A DNA stretch of 64,000 nucleotides. Source: Pectobacterium colocasium. Lineage in GTDB: Bacteria; Pseudomonadota; Gammaproteobacteria; Enterobacterales; Enterobacteriaceae. The stretch is from contig NZ_CP084032.1 of the NCBI RefSeq assembly GCF_020181655.1, positions 434,001 to 498,000 on the forward strand, given 5' to 3'. The notes beneath the pieces were generated by a model, which ran no database searches, was not told where the DNA came from, and worked only from the letters and a program-made list of their open reading frames with translations. The translations under genes were made by a program, and so were the position numbers. Below, piece after piece: positions 1 to 9,010 of the stretch; positions within the stretch are counted from its first letter, which is position 1, and every line of letters starts with the position of its first letter.

Positions 1-174
1 AATGAAGACAATGAGGTTATGACACTTTCTGATCTAAATAAACCTGATGAAAAAATACTAATTTTGGGAGATTATTGGTCCGCAAAGCAGATCACAAAAG
101 ATTTTGATCTTGTCGTCAGGATCTTTAAAGAGTTCTTTGATACTGGAAATGTCTCAACGGATCTTCTGAATTAA
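1..174 (+). CDS. CDI immunity protein, 3' end only
   Basis: The window opens inside a reading frame in phase with base 1 that ends at TAA 172-174. Its last ~40 residues (from ILGDYW onward, ending VSTDLLN) closely match the C-terminus of the complete immunity gene at 2041-2436. It is therefore a paralogous immunity protein belonging to a CDI module whose toxin lies left of the window. The last 25 codons are nearly base-for-base identical to the downstream copy because they fall inside the long direct repeat. I do not recognise a named immunity family with certainty. Confidence 0.75.
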   Translation, partial: NEDNEVMTLSDLNKPDEKILILGDYWSAKQITKDFDLVVRIFKEFFDTGNVSTDLLN

Positions 175-176
175 CA

Positions 177-213
177 AAAAATCCCGGACCCTAAACAGGC
201 CGGGATTTTTTGT
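177..213. terminator. Bidirectional terminator
   Basis: A-run, stem AATCCCGG / CCGGGATT around a short loop, then T-run. The symmetry suits termination of the immunity gene on the + strand and of the symE-like gene on the - strand, which converge here. A second copy lies at 2439-2475. Confidence 0.85.
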
Positions 214-219
214 TGCCTG

Positions 220-444
220 TCATTCAGCCACAATACGTATCAGCAACTGACCCTGCTCAACACTCACTGTTACCGCCGTATCTGTCCCAAATCCTGCGGC
301 TTCGAGCCAGTTGCCCTGAAGGTGCAGGCTGGGGCTTCGGCTGTAATCGCGGGTCATATCGTTGCGGCCGGCGTGGCGACGGCTGACATAGCCGACCTTC
401 AGGTGTCGCCTGCAACAGATGCGGGGGGTTGCAGAAATCAGCAA
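220..444 (-). pseudogene. symE: SymE-like toxin fragment, copy 1
   Basis: The minus-strand frame contains VGYVSRRHAGRND, then YSRSPSLHLQGNWLEAAGF and a C-terminus with VSVEQGQLLIRI. This matches the SymE toxin family (AbrB-fold, SOS-induced and antisense-RNA controlled in E. coli), which has YSRIPAITLKGQWLEAAGF in E. coli. SymE is ~113 residues there. Here the family-like part begins only at about residue 15, and the start region overlaps antisense the beginning of the CdiA pre-toxin sequence, so the native 5' end appears to have been replaced. It could still be expressed as a 74-residue protein from ATG 444. Identity as SymE-family is fairly secure; function is doubtful. Confidence 0.7.
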
Positions 445-2044
445 TCAGGTCATCGATATTGCCGGTATGCACGGGGCAATTATTGCCACGAAAGCGGCGA
501 AGGCAGAAGCGGAAGCGAAGGTGGCAGGTCTTTCTGCTGCTGATAGGCTGGCGGCTAGAGACGCCCTTGCGACAGGCGACAACTCGAATCGGACGCCGAC
601 AGAGGCAGATATTCAGAAATATGTTTATCAGACGTCGTATGACAACGCCTATACTCAGGCGTTGAACAGTTCCGGATTTGGCACCGGTGGCGCGATTCGT
701 CAGGGCATCATGGCGGTCTCGGCGGCAGTACAGGGGCTGGCTGGTGGGAATGTTGCACAGGCGATAGCGGGAGCGGCGGCACCGTATCTGGCGACAGAAA
801 TCAAGAAAGCTACGACGGACGCAAAAGGTAACGTAAATATCGCTGCCAATGCGGTAGCGCACGCGGTGCTGGGTGGCATTGTGGCAGAAGCCAGCGGCAA
901 CAGTGTGCTAGCAGGTGCGGCAGGTGCCGCGACAGGTGAGTTGGCGGCGCGCGTGATTGCTGACAGGCTGTATCCGGGTAAAGCCATCTCGGAAATGACG
1001 GAAAGTGAAAAGCAGACGGTCACCACGCTCTCGCTGCTGGCGGGCGGTCTGGCAGCGGGCACGGCAGGCGACTCGACGAGCAACGCGGTAGCGGGTGCGC
1101 AGGCAGGCCGAAATGCGGTTGAGAATAACTTCCTGAGTGTGTCGGAGAAATCAGAACTTGAGATAGCGAAGCAAAAACTCCGAAACAGCAAAGACCCGGC
1201 AGAGCGGGAGCAGGCTGAGAAGGATGTTGTCCGGTTGATAGAACTGGATATCTCAAGGGACAGTGCCGTGGTTGCGGCCTGTGGTAATGGTGCTGCCGGA
1301 AGCGCGGCCTGTGCAGCGGCCAGAGTGAATGCATATCAGACCAAAACCGAGTACGAAAACACCGGTAACTATAACTCCAGAGCCAGTCAGCAGTACGCTG
1401 ATGCCTACGGCCAGATAGTGAACCTCCTGAATATCACCAGCGTTGATGCTCAGAATCAGCAGCAGGTGACAGATGCGATGATCAACTATTTTATGGTGAA
1501 TAAAGGGGTTGATTATGAGACAGCAAAAGATTACGTCGAACTGAAAAAAGGCGCAGAAATCGTACTGGCATCTGTAACACCGATATTAGGAGAAGTAGCA
1601 GCAAAACAATTAAGCAAGATTGTTGACGCAAACTTGAAAGTTGTCGCAAAAGGTAATGTGGATGGAGCTAAATTCTCCGATACCAATCAAGGGGTAAGGC
1701 CTTCACAATTAGCAGATTTTAATAAACCAACGCTTATCAACGATGTCGTTCAGGCCAAGATAGACAAGCGCTCTGATAAAAATTACCCAAATGGAAATAT
1801 GGGAACAGCCCATGCAGAAGTGGGAGTGATCCAACAGGCATATGAGAAAGGGATGACCAAAGGACGTGAAATGGCAATGAGTGTTGCAGGGAAAGAGGTC
1901 TGCAATTATTGCTTGACCGACGTAAGAGTTATGGCGGAAAAAGCAGGACTGAAATCACTGACAATTTATGAAGAATCAACACATAATGTTTTATTCTGGC
2001 AGCAGGGTATGAAAAAAATAGAAAATAAGGGACCTGCAAAATGA
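419..2044 (+). CDS. cdiA-CT: Orphan CdiA C-terminal module with deaminase-fold toxin
   Basis: 541 codons. Residues 1-235 are the alanine/glycine-rich CdiA pre-toxin region (YVYQTSYDNAYTQALN, AAVQGLAGGN, GAAGAATGELAAR) ending in the VENN motif at about 1120-1131. After VENN the sequence is unique to this module. The last ~85 residues carry AHAEVGVIQ and, about 30 residues later, VCNYCLTDV: the H-A-E and C-x-x-C zinc-binding pair of the cytidine-deaminase-like toxin superfamily. The frame is closed by a stop at 389-391 and I see no convincing ribosome site at ATG 419, so this is an orphan module that probably acts only after recombining onto a full-length cdiA. Its stop overlaps the immunity start in ATGA. 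The nucleic-acid substrate cannot be read from sequence. Confidence 0.85.
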   Translation: MRGVAEISNQVIDIAGMHGAIIATKAAKAEAEAKVAGLSAADRLAARDALATGDNSNRTPTEADIQKYVYQTSYDNAYTQALNSSGFGTGGAIRQGIMAVSAAVQGLAGGNVAQAIAGAAAPYLATEIKKATTDAKGNVNIAANAVAHAVLGGIVAEASGNSVLAGAAGAATGELAARVIADRLYPGKAISEMTESEKQTVTTLSLLAGGLAAGTAGDSTSNAVAGAQAGRNAVENNFLSVSEKSELEIAKQKLRNSKDPAEREQAEKDVVRLIELDISRDSAVVAACGNGAAGSAACAAARVNAYQTKTEYENTGNYNSRASQQYADAYGQIVNLLNITSVDAQNQQQVTDAMINYFMVNKGVDYETAKDYVELKKGAEIVLASVTPILGEVAAKQLSKIVDANLKVVAKGNVDGAKFSDTNQGVRPSQLADFNKPTLINDVVQAKIDKRSDKNYPNGNMGTAHAEVGVIQQAYEKGMTKGREMAMSVAGKEVCNYCLTDVRVMAEKAGLKSLTIYEESTHNVLFWQQGMKKIENKGPAK

Positions 2045-2436
2045 TAATAAAATATGAACTTTCTCGTTTATGTTCTGGTGAAGAATATGTCAGAAATGAA
2101 TCCCCTTTGTGGTCTGACGTACTTGATTTTTTAAATGTATTGAAGGATAGCCGTGGTAGCGTAAATATCAGTATCATTAATGCTCCAGATGTCGGACCAG
2201 AAAGACTCAGTGCTGAGGCAGAAAATGGCTTTTATCTGGTTACTTTACTGGAATATGATGAGTCTGGAGGTGATGTAAGATCCATATGGGATAATACATC
2301 TTCATCAGAAGATAGCATCATCATCCTCGGTAATTACTGGCCTAAACGCCAGCTTACAAAGGATTTTGATCTTGTCGTCAGGATCTTTAAAGAGTTCTTT
2401 GATACTGGAAATGTCTCAACGGATCTTCTGAATTAA
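2041..2436 (+). CDS. cdiI: Immunity protein for the deaminase-fold CDI toxin
   Basis: 131 residues, acidic and soluble, starting at an ATG that overlaps the toxin stop by four bases (ATGA). Position immediately after the toxin and translational coupling identify it as the cognate immunity protein. The C-terminal ~45 residues are shared with the partial gene at 1-174, so the two modules used related immunity proteins. It may belong to one of the immunity families linked to deaminase toxins (Imm1-like), but I cannot confirm this. Confidence 0.8.
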   Translation: MIIKYELSRLCSGEEYVRNESPLWSDVLDFLNVLKDSRGSVNISIINAPDVGPERLSAEAENGFYLVTLLEYDESGGDVRSIWDNTSSSEDSIIILGNYWPKRQLTKDFDLVVRIFKEFFDTGNVSTDLLN

Positions 2437-2438
2437 CA

Positions 2439-2475
2439 AAAAATCCCGGACCCTAAACAGGCCGGGATTTTTTGT
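2439..2475. terminator. Bidirectional terminator, second copy
   Basis: Same AATCCCGG / CCGGGATT hairpin with flanking A- and T-runs as at 177-213, lying between the immunity gene and the convergent symE-like fragment. Confidence 0.85.
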
Positions 2476-2481
2476 TGCCTG

Positions 2482-2706
2482 TCATTCAGCCACAATACGT
2501 ATCAGCAACTGACCCTGCTCAACACTCACTGTTACCGCCGTATCTGTCCCAAATCCTGCGGCTTCGAGCCAGTTGCCCTGAAGGTGCAGGCTGGGGCTTC
2601 GGCTGTAATCGCGCGTCATATCATTGCGGCCGGCGTGGCGACGGCTGACATAGCCGACCTTCAGGTGTCGCCTGCAACAGATGCAGGTGGTTGCAGAAAT
2701 CAGCAA
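2482..2706 (-). pseudogene. symE: SymE-like toxin fragment, copy 2
   Basis: Nearly identical to the copy at 220-444 (start differs: ATTCIC versus ATPRIC). Same SymE-family core with YSRSPSLHLQGNWLEAAGF and the same fused, antisense arrangement over the beginning of the next CdiA fragment. Its retention in both modules shows that the symE fragment travels as part of the CDI module unit. Confidence 0.7.
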
Positions 2707-4069
2707 TCAGGTCATCGACATTGCCGGTATGCACGGGGCAATCATTGCCACGAAAGCGGCGAAGGCAGAAGCGGAAGCGAAGGTGGCAGGTCTTTCTGCT
2801 GCTGATAGGCTGGCGGCTAGAGACGCCCTTGCGACAGGCGACAACTCGAATCTGACGCCGACAGAGGCAGATATTCAGAAATATGTTTATCAGACGTCGT
2901 ATGACAACGCCTATACTCAGGCGTTGAACCGTTCCGGATTTGGCACCGGTGGCGCGATTCGTCAGGGCATCATGGCGGTCTCGGCGGCAGTACAGGGGCT
3001 GGCCGGTGGTAACGTTGCGCAGGCGATAGCGGGAGCGGCGGCACCGTATCTGGCGACAGAAATCAAGAAAGCCACGACGGACGCAAAAGGTAACGTAAAT
3101 ATCGCTGCCAATGCGGTAGCGCACGCGGTGCTGGGTGGTATTGTGGCAGAAGCCAGCGGCAACAGTGTGCTAGCAGGTGCGGCAGGTGCCGCGACAGGTG
3201 AGTTGGCGGCGCGCGTGATTGCTGACAGGCTGTATCCGGGTAAAGCCATCTCGGAAATGACGGAAAGTGAAAAGCAGACGGTCACCACGCTCTCGCTTCT
3301 GGCGGGCGGTCTGGCAGCGGGCACGGCAGGCGACTCGACGAGCAACGCGGTAGCGGGTGCGCAGGCAGGCCGAAATGCGGTGGAGAATAATCTCTTCTAC
3401 CCCGGTTCTGTGCCTAAAGGCGTGAGCGATTATGGTCAGTCTGCGACATCATTGTATACCAACACCAATCTGACGGATGAGAAAGGCAATGTGCTTAATC
3501 CGACAACAGACGAGCAACGGCAATACGCGATGCATAAGCTAGTCACGGGGACGATGCCGGAAGGACAGGATCCTGTACGTGGCTTGTTAACAGCGTGGGG
3601 AGCGGGAGCTTCAGTGGTTGGTGGAACAATCGTTGCACCAGCGGCTGGTGTTTATGCTGTGTTTGGCGGCGGTTTACTCGGCGGTATTACAGATGCAACC
3701 AAACAGTTTTTAACTATGTCTCCGAATGACACATACAGCTATACCGATACATTGATTGCTGTAGGAACAGGAGCGCTGACTCAAGGTAAGGGAACGACTT
3801 TTAGCCTCTTTGTGAATACAGGGGGAGCATATTTAGGAAGTAAGGCGAAAGGTGAAGATCCGAGTGCATCTATGGCAGGTAATGTGATTGGTACTGTTAT
3901 TGGTAATAAAGTTGGGGGCAAGTTTACCCAGCAGATGCTCTCAAAGGGTTACTCTCCTGTGAGTTCAGAAGTTATCGGTTCAGTAGCAAGTGGAGTGACT
4001 AGCACAGGCTCTGGATATATGACTGAAAAAGTAATTAAGAATACGGGAGCTGAGAATGCAGAAGAATGA
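2681..4069 (+). CDS. cdiA-CT: Orphan CdiA C-terminal module 2, glycine-rich toxin
   Basis: 462 codons. Residues 1-236 repeat the pre-toxin region of the first module up to VENN (about 3382-3393). The variable part then has PKGVSDYGQSATSLYTNTN, a conserved segment before the toxin (RQYAMHKLVTGTMPEG), and a small-residue-rich, weakly hydrophobic tail (WGAGASVVGGTIVAP, GVYAVFGGGLLGGIT). No nuclease or deaminase motif is visible. The next gene encodes a small two-helix membrane protein, as expected for a toxin that acts at the inner membrane, so a pore-forming or membrane-disrupting toxin is a reasonable inference. The stop overlaps the immunity gene by 14 bases. Confidence 0.8.
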   Translation: MQVVAEISNQVIDIAGMHGAIIATKAAKAEAEAKVAGLSAADRLAARDALATGDNSNLTPTEADIQKYVYQTSYDNAYTQALNRSGFGTGGAIRQGIMAVSAAVQGLAGGNVAQAIAGAAAPYLATEIKKATTDAKGNVNIAANAVAHAVLGGIVAEASGNSVLAGAAGAATGELAARVIADRLYPGKAISEMTESEKQTVTTLSLLAGGLAAGTAGDSTSNAVAGAQAGRNAVENNLFYPGSVPKGVSDYGQSATSLYTNTNLTDEKGNVLNPTTDEQRQYAMHKLVTGTMPEGQDPVRGLLTAWGAGASVVGGTIVAPAAGVYAVFGGGLLGGITDATKQFLTMSPNDTYSYTDTLIAVGTGALTQGKGTTFSLFVNTGGAYLGSKAKGEDPSASMAGNVIGTVIGNKVGGKFTQQMLSKGYSPVSSEVIGSVASGVTSTGSGYMTEKVIKNTGAENAEE

Positions 4070-4328
4070 ATCAAAATATTTTAGCCTGAAGAGATTCATC
4101 TTCTTCGTTCTTGGAACGATGGGAGTGATCATTTTCTGCTGTATGCTCAGTATACCTGTTGGATATATAGCTGCATTCATAAAAATAGGAAGTTTTAATT
4201 TTAATATAGAACCAGCCATTGATGGTATCAGGTTTAGTATAAAAGTTGGTGGGGGAGTTGGGGCTGTCTTAGGGATTGGACTTTACTTTTTTGAGTACTT
4301 CGGCGCACTAAAGAAGGGGGGAGAATAA
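4056..4328 (+). CDS. cdiI: Two-helix membrane immunity protein of module 2
   Basis: 90 residues with hydrophobic helices at about 14-38 (FVLGTMGVIIFCCMLSIPVG) and 64-80, and a lysine-rich C-terminus. It starts inside the end of the toxin gene (14-base overlap), so it is translationally coupled. A membrane-embedded immunity protein is the usual partner of a membrane-targeting CDI toxin. The family is not recognised. Confidence 0.7.
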   Translation: MQKNESKYFSLKRFIFFVLGTMGVIIFCCMLSIPVGYIAAFIKIGSFNFNIEPAIDGIRFSIKVGGGVGAVLGIGLYFFEYFGALKKGGE

Positions 4329-4791
4329 CAACTTCAATCTGAGCGCGATTGCACCGAAGGGATTGCAGGGTGTAGGGGGATTGATGACATCATTTTACAG
4401 CAATACCAACGTGGTGGATGAAAATGGCAATGTGCTGAACCCAATAACGGAAGAAGAACGGCAATACGCGATGCATAAGCTAGTCACGTGGACGATGCCG
4501 GAAGGACGGGATCCTGTACGCGTTTGTTAACAGCGTGGAGTGGCACGGCTAACATTAGTAACCAGTTAGTGGGGAACGATCTCTCAGTATACGTATGCTT
4601 CTATCGCTGCTGGAGTCGGTACGGCGGTTGGTGCTGGAGGTGGTAAGGCAATTGAAGTCGGGAATAAATATTTCTCTGTCGTTTCAGATAAAACAGCCAG
4701 TATGACAGGTGCTATTGGCGGTGCCGTAGCGAGTGAAGTGACAGGGAGTAAAGTTCAAGATAAGGTTGATAATGCGGGAGAATCTAAATGA
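4321..4791 (+). pseudogene. cdiA-CT: Degenerate third CdiA-CT toxin module
   Basis: Starts with GAG AAT AAC, the remnant of a VENN junction overlapping the end of the preceding immunity gene, then SAIAPKGLQGVGGLMTSFYS and a RQYAMHKLVTWTMPEG segment parallel to module 2 (4428-4523 versus 3488-3583). Near 4521 one base is missing relative to module 2, giving a stop. After about 4575 the frame returns and reads YTYASIAAGVGTAVGAGGGK to a stop that overlaps the next ATG. Two compensating frameshifts therefore inactivate it, unless they are sequencing errors. The tail is glycine/alanine-rich like module 2. Confidence 0.75.
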
Positions 4792-5024
4792 GCCCCCTAA
4801 AATCACTATTAATTCTGCTTATAGGTTGTTCCATTACTATGATTATGGTCGTTTTTGCAGCGTGCTTGTGCGCTGCATTTTTAACCTATTTAAAAAATGG
4901 AGTATTAATTATTAGTTGGCAGGATGATGTAATTTTTTCGCTAAAAAGAGGAACTGTTGTTGGCGTAACAACAGGAATAGGAATCTGGATCATGTCGATG
5001 CTAAAGGCCAATAAAGAGAAATAA
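4788..5024 (+). CDS. cdiI: Two-helix membrane immunity protein of module 3
   Basis: 78 residues with helices at about 5-30 (LLILLIGCSITMIMVVFAA) and 53-70 (GTVVGVTTGIGIWIMSM). It starts in ATGA overlap with the broken toxin. Its layout, size and C-terminal lysines resemble the immunity gene at 4056-4328 although residue identity is low, so the two are probably distant relatives. It is intact although its toxin is broken, a common fate for orphan immunity genes. Confidence 0.68.
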   Translation: MSPLKSLLILLIGCSITMIMVVFAACLCAAFLTYLKNGVLIISWQDDVIFSLKRGTVVGVTTGIGIWIMSMLKANKEK

Positions 5025-5036
5025 ATACAGTCTACG

Positions 5037-5062
5037 TTCCCGGTATAACGCCGGGAGTTTTA
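5037..5062 (+). terminator. Terminator at end of CDI array
   Basis: Stem TCCCGG / CCGGGA followed by GTTTTA just after the last immunity gene. Confidence 0.6.
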
Positions 5063-5249
5063 GAGCGACAACATGCCTTCAATCACTTATGACGGTACGA
5101 TGACAGTTTAATACTGGAGTTGAACTGCTACTGAGCTCTAGGCTTTAGTTGCGATATGAAGGGTAATGATGACCGCGTGTTATGCATAGCATGTCGGTTA
5201 ATAATGAAAACGCTCTTAGGGATAAAAGAAATAATCATTTTCAATAACT

Positions 5250-5283
5250 GATCTCCACCGCAGTCTATGGCGGCGGTAGAGAT
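5250..5283. terminator. Probable terminator hairpin of the yetF-like gene
   Basis: Inverted repeat GATCTCCACCGC / GCGGCGGTAGAGATC around a 7-base loop, just downstream of the minus-strand gene. The T-run is weak. The rest of 5063-5310 shows no gene. Confidence 0.5.
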
Positions 5284-5310
5284 CGTCTCATTGATTCTCA
5301 CTAAGTGCCG

Positions 5311-5961
5311 CTATTTGACGATGGTACCGTCATTTAATATGAACATGAGATTGCCTTTCCAGAATTCAGCCAAATAGATGTTATCTAACTCGATGCCATG
5401 TCGAGTAATTTCGGCAAGGAGCCACTCTTCATCTTTCTCTATTTCACACAAATCGTTTTTCCTCGGCTTACCATCTTTAATCACGATCACAGATGGCATC
5501 TCCATGCCTTCACAAATCACACTTAGCTGTCCGTTGGGTTCGATTTGAGCATAGTTTATCTTTTGGAAAGAGTTGATCCCTTGAGCATGCAGCTGTGAAG
5601 CTACGTTGATAATATCTATTTTATTCTTCTTTTGTAGAATGTTTTCCATCAGGAATTTCCCTTTCTTGATAATAGGGATTGGGTCACCAATACTGACGGA
5701 GCGAAAAAAATAAATATTCTTACTGATAGCGTTAAGAAGAGAAATCAGACTGACACCAATGAGTAATACAATAACATATTGGTAGAGTGGAATACTGTCA
5801 CTATAAATTACGCCGCCAATAATACCACCTAATATAAAGTTACCAATAAAATCCACAGGAGTCATTTGCGATAGCTGTGTTTTACCAGAGAAATTTAAAT
5901 GGGTAATAACAATAGTAAAGCCGATAATAAATTTTAATAACACGTATCCGTAATATTCCAT
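5311..5961 (-). CDS. DUF421 / YetF-family membrane protein
   Basis: 216 residues. Three hydrophobic segments fill the first ~85 residues (LLKFIIGFTIVITHL, FILGGIIGGVIYS, YVIVLLIGVSLISLL), with the DUF421 signature G-K-x-x-L-x-Q-M-T-x-x-D between helices 1 and 2. The rest is a cytoplasmic domain with the repeated PIPIIKKGKFL and PSVIVIKDGKP turns typical of the YetF/YcaP family. Length fits the family. Function is unknown in enterobacteria; in Bacillus spores related proteins affect germination. It is transcribed alone, away from the CDI array. Confidence 0.85.
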   Translation of the reverse strand: MEYYGYVLLKFIIGFTIVITHLNFSGKTQLSQMTPVDFIGNFILGGIIGGVIYSDSIPLYQYVIVLLIGVSLISLLNAISKNIYFFRSVSIGDPIPIIKKGKFLMENILQKKNKIDIINVASQLHAQGINSFQKINYAQIEPNGQLSVICEGMEMPSVIVIKDGKPRKNDLCEIEKDEEWLLAEITRHGIELDNIYLAEFWKGNLMFILNDGTIVK

Positions 5962-6106
5962 TTTCTTCTCCGTTACTGTCCTGACGGTGTTTTCATCTTA
6001 TTAGGGTATGACGCAGGTAGTGTGATAGATATCAATCTATTGACTATAGCAAGACTGCGCGTAATGGGGAGTGTTGATTTTTCGCCGGATTTTGCAGAAA
6101 GAAGAA

Positions 6107-6130
6107 GGCCCTGACATGGTCGTCAGGGCC
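6107..6130 (-). terminator. valS terminator
   Basis: Perfect stem GGCCCTGAC / GTCAGGGCC directly downstream of valS, followed on the minus strand by a T-rich tract. Confidence 0.85.
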
Positions 6131-6142
6131 AGAAGGGAAGGA

Positions 6143-8998
6143 TTACAGCGCAGCGATGACTGCGTGCTGTTCCAGCAGCTTGGCTTTCGCTACGGCGTAG
6201 CCGTCCAGTTTTTCACGTTCTTTGGCAACGACCGCTTCCGGTGCTCGCGCCACAAAGCCTTCGTTGGACAGCTTGCTTTCGATGCGGCCAATCTCGGCTT
6301 CGATTTTCGCCACTTCTTTCGCCAGACGATCCAACTCTGCCGCTTTGTCGATCAGACCCGCCATCGGGATTAACAGCTCAGCGCCATCAATGAGTTTGGT
6401 GACGGAAACCGGACCTTTATCGCCCGCAGGCAGCAGCGTAATGTTTTCCAGACGCGCCAGCGTTTGGATGAAGCTGCGGTTCTCTTCCACGCGACGCTGT
6501 GCTTCTGCCGTCGCGTCACGCAGTAATACTTCCAGCGGTTTACCCGGCGCGATGTTCATTTCCGCACGGATGTTACGCACGGCGATAATCGCCTGCTTAA
6601 TCCACTCCAGATCGTTCAGCGCCAGCGTATCTTCCTGTGCGGCATCAAACTCAGGGAACGGTTGCAGCATGATCGTGTTGGCGCTAATGCCTTTCAGTGC
6701 TTTAACGCGTAGCCAGATGGTTTCGGTAATGAATGGAATAATCGGGTGTGCCAGACGCAGCAACGCTTCCAGTACGGTAACCAGCGTGTGGCGCGTACCG
6801 CGCAGTTCCGCTTCCGAGCCGCCATTCATCACTGGCTTCGTCAGTTCCAGATACCAGTCGCAGAACTGATTCCAGGTGAATTCGTACAGAATACCGGCCG
6901 CAATATCAAAGCGATAGCCGTCCAGCGCTTCGCGATAGGCTTTCACCGTACGGTTGAATTCTGCCAGAATCCAGCGATCAGCCAGCGACAGCACTTTCTC
7001 GCCTGCGCCAAAACCACAATCCTGATCTTCTGTGTTCATCAGCACAAAACGGCTGGCGTTCCACAGCTTGTTACAGAAGTTGCGGTAACCTTCCAGACGC
7101 TTCATATCCCAGTTGATGTCGCGGCCAGTAGAAGCCAGCGCCGCCAGCGTAAAGCGCAGGGCGTCTGTACCGTGAGGCTCGATGCCGTTCGGGAACTGCT
7201 TCTCGGTACGCTTGCGGATTTTTTCCGCCAACTGAGGCTGCATCATGTTGCCGGTACGTTTTTCCAGCAGCGCTTCCAGTGAAATTCCGTCCACCATATC
7301 CAGCGGGTCGATAACGTTCCCTTTGGATTTGGACATCTTCTGGCCTTCCTCATCACGGATCAGGCCGGTCATGTAGACGGTGTGGAATGGCACCTGCGGT
7401 TTGCCGTCTTCATCTTTGATGAAATGCATGGTCAGCATGATCATGCGGGCAATCCAGAAGAAGATGATGTCGAAGCCGCTCACCATCACGCTGCTTGGGT
7501 GGAATGCTTTCAGATCCGGCGTTTGCTCCGGCCAGCCCAGCGTAGAGAACGTCCACAGGCCAGATGAGAACCAGGTGTCCAGTACGTCTTCGTCCTGATT
7601 CAGAACGACATCATCGGCGAGGTTGTTTTCACTGCGAACTTCCGCTTCGGTACGGCCCACATAAACATTGCCGTTAGCGTCGTACCAGGCCGGGATACGG
7701 TGACCCCACCACAGCTGACGGGAGATACACCAGTCCTGAATGTCGCGCATCCAGCTGAAGTACATGTTTTCGTACTGTTTTGGCACGAACTGAATGCGAC
7801 CGTCTTCCACCGCTTCTACCGCTGGTTTAGCCAGCACGGCAGCGCGCACGTACCATTGGTCGGTCAACATCGGTTCAATCACCACGCCGCCACGGTCGCC
7901 GTAAGGCACGGTCAGATCGTGCGCTTTAATTTCTTCCAGCAGGCCGAGTTCATCGAATGCGGCGACGAGTGCTTTACGTGCGGCAAAACGTTCCAGACCC
8001 TGGAAGGCTTCTGGAATGTCGCTGCTGTAAACCGTGCTGGCTTCGCCATTGGTATCAAACACTTCGGCGCTCTGACGGATATCGCCGTCGAACGTCAGAA
8101 TATTGACCATCGGCAACTGATGACGTTTACCGACTTCGTAGTCGTTGAAGTCGTGTGCTGGTGTGATCTTCACGCAACCCGTGCCTTTTTCCATGTCGGC
8201 ATGTTCGTCGCCAACGATCGGAATGCGACGGCCAATCAGCGGCAGGATCACCTCTTTGCCGATCAGATCTTTATAGCGTGGATCTTCCGGGTTAACGGCG
8301 ATACCGGTATCACCCAGCATGGTTTCCGGACGGGTGGTAGCGACGACCAGATAGTCTTTCCCTTCGGCCGTTTTGACGCCATCGGCCAGCGGATAGCGCA
8401 GGTGCCACATCGACCCTTTCACTTCGCGGTTTTCTACTTCCAGATCGGAAATCGCAGTGCGTAGTTTTGGATCCCAGTTCACCAGACGCTTACCGCGGTA
8501 AATCAGGTCTTCTTTATACAGGCGGACGAACACTTCTTTCACCGCGTTGGACAGGCCTTCATCCATAGTGAAGCGTTCGCGCTCCCAGTCAACGGAGTTG
8601 CCCAGACGGCGCATTTGACGGGTAATGTTGCCGCCGGATTCGCCTTTCCACTGCCAGATTTTGTCGATGAATGCTTCGCGGCCGTAATCGTGGCGGGTTT
8701 TGCCTTCTTCTGCGGCGATCTTGCGCTCAACGACCATCTGCGTGGCAATACCGGCGTGGTCAGTACCCGCCTGCCACAAAGTGTTTTTGCCCTGCATACG
8801 CTGATAGCGAATCAGCGTATCCATAATGGTTTGCTGGAAAGCATGACCCATATGCAAGCTGCCGGTGACGTTGGGCGGCGGGATCATGATGCTGAAGCTT
8901 TCTTTACTCGTGTCGCCGTGCGGCTTGAAGTAGCCTTGTTTTTCCCAGTGTTCGTAGAGCGGCTGCTCGATATCTTGCGGGTTATATTTCGTTTCCAT
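6143..8998 (-). CDS. valS: Valine--tRNA ligase
   Basis: Class I aminoacyl-tRNA synthetase that charges tRNA-Val. The HIGH-type motif appears in [14 protein letters not shown] (residues ~41-54) and the KMSKS loop in [14 protein letters not shown] (~555). The editing domain contains [11 protein letters not shown], and the C-terminal ~65 residues form the lysine/glutamate-rich coiled coil characteristic of ValRS. About 951 residues, the normal size. I chose ATG 8998 ([12 protein letters not shown]) because it matches the E. coli N-terminus; an in-frame TTG three codons upstream (9007) is less likely. It follows holC closely, as in E. coli (pepA-holC-valS). Confidence 0.99.
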   Translation of the reverse strand: METKYNPQDIEQPLYEHWEKQGYFKPHGDTSKESFSIMIPPPNVTGSLHMGHAFQQTIMDTLIRYQRMQGKNTLWQAGTDHAGIATQMVVERKIAAEEGKTRHDYGREAFIDKIWQWKGESGGNITRQMRRLGNSVDWERERFTMDEGLSNAVKEVFVRLYKEDLIYRGKRLVNWDPKLRTAISDLEVENREVKGSMWHLRYPLADGVKTAEGKDYLVVATTRPETMLGDTGIAVNPEDPRYKDLIGKEVILPLIGRRIPIVGDEHADMEKGTGCVKITPAHDFNDYEVGKRHQLPMVNILTFDGDIRQSAEVFDTNGEASTVYSSDIPEAFQGLERFAARKALVAAFDELGLLEEIKAHDLTVPYGDRGGVVIEPMLTDQWYVRAAVLAKPAVEAVEDGRIQFVPKQYENMYFSWMRDIQDWCISRQLWWGHRIPAWYDANGNVYVGRTEAEVRSENNLADDVVLNQDEDVLDTWFSSGLWTFSTLGWPEQTPDLKAFHPSSVMVSGFDIIFFWIARMIMLTMHFIKDEDGKPQVPFHTVYMTGLIRDEEGQKMSKSKGNVIDPLDMVDGISLEALLEKRTGNMMQPQLAEKIRKRTEKQFPNGIEPHGTDALRFTLAALASTGRDINWDMKRLEGYRNFCNKLWNASRFVLMNTEDQDCGFGAGEKVLSLADRWILAEFNRTVKAYREALDGYRFDIAAGILYEFTWNQFCDWYLELTKPVMNGGSEAELRGTRHTLVTVLEALLRLAHPIIPFITETIWLRVKALKGISANTIMLQPFPEFDAAQEDTLALNDLEWIKQAIIAVRNIRAEMNIAPGKPLEVLLRDATAEAQRRVEENRSFIQTLARLENITLLPAGDKGPVSVTKLIDGAELLIPMAGLIDKAAELDRLAKEVAKIEAEIGRIESKLSNEGFVARAPEAVVAKEREKLDGYAVAKAKLLEQHAVIAAL

Positions 8999-9010
8999 TA
9001 TGCTCAAAAT

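Larger units (their letters stand above)
100..1131. repeat. Long direct repeat, copy A of CDI module unit
   Basis: About 1.03 kb that recurs at 2362-3393 with only scattered substitutions, offset by 2262 bp. It spans the end of an immunity gene, a terminator, an antisense symE-like fragment and the CdiA pre-toxin region, and stops exactly after the VENN codons where the two toxins diverge. This is the signature expected of homologous recombination that duplicates or swaps toxin/immunity modules. Confidence 0.93.
2362..3393. repeat. Long direct repeat, copy B of CDI module unit
   Basis: Second copy of the ~1.03 kb unit at 100-1131. Divergence begins abruptly after the VENN codons: copy A continues FLSVSEK, copy B continues LFYPGSVPKG. 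Confidence 0.93.

Noticed and set aside
7700..8464. 254-codon + frame antisense to valS
   Set aside because: Shadow of the strongly conserved valS codon usage; similar long antisense frames lie over pepA and aspA.
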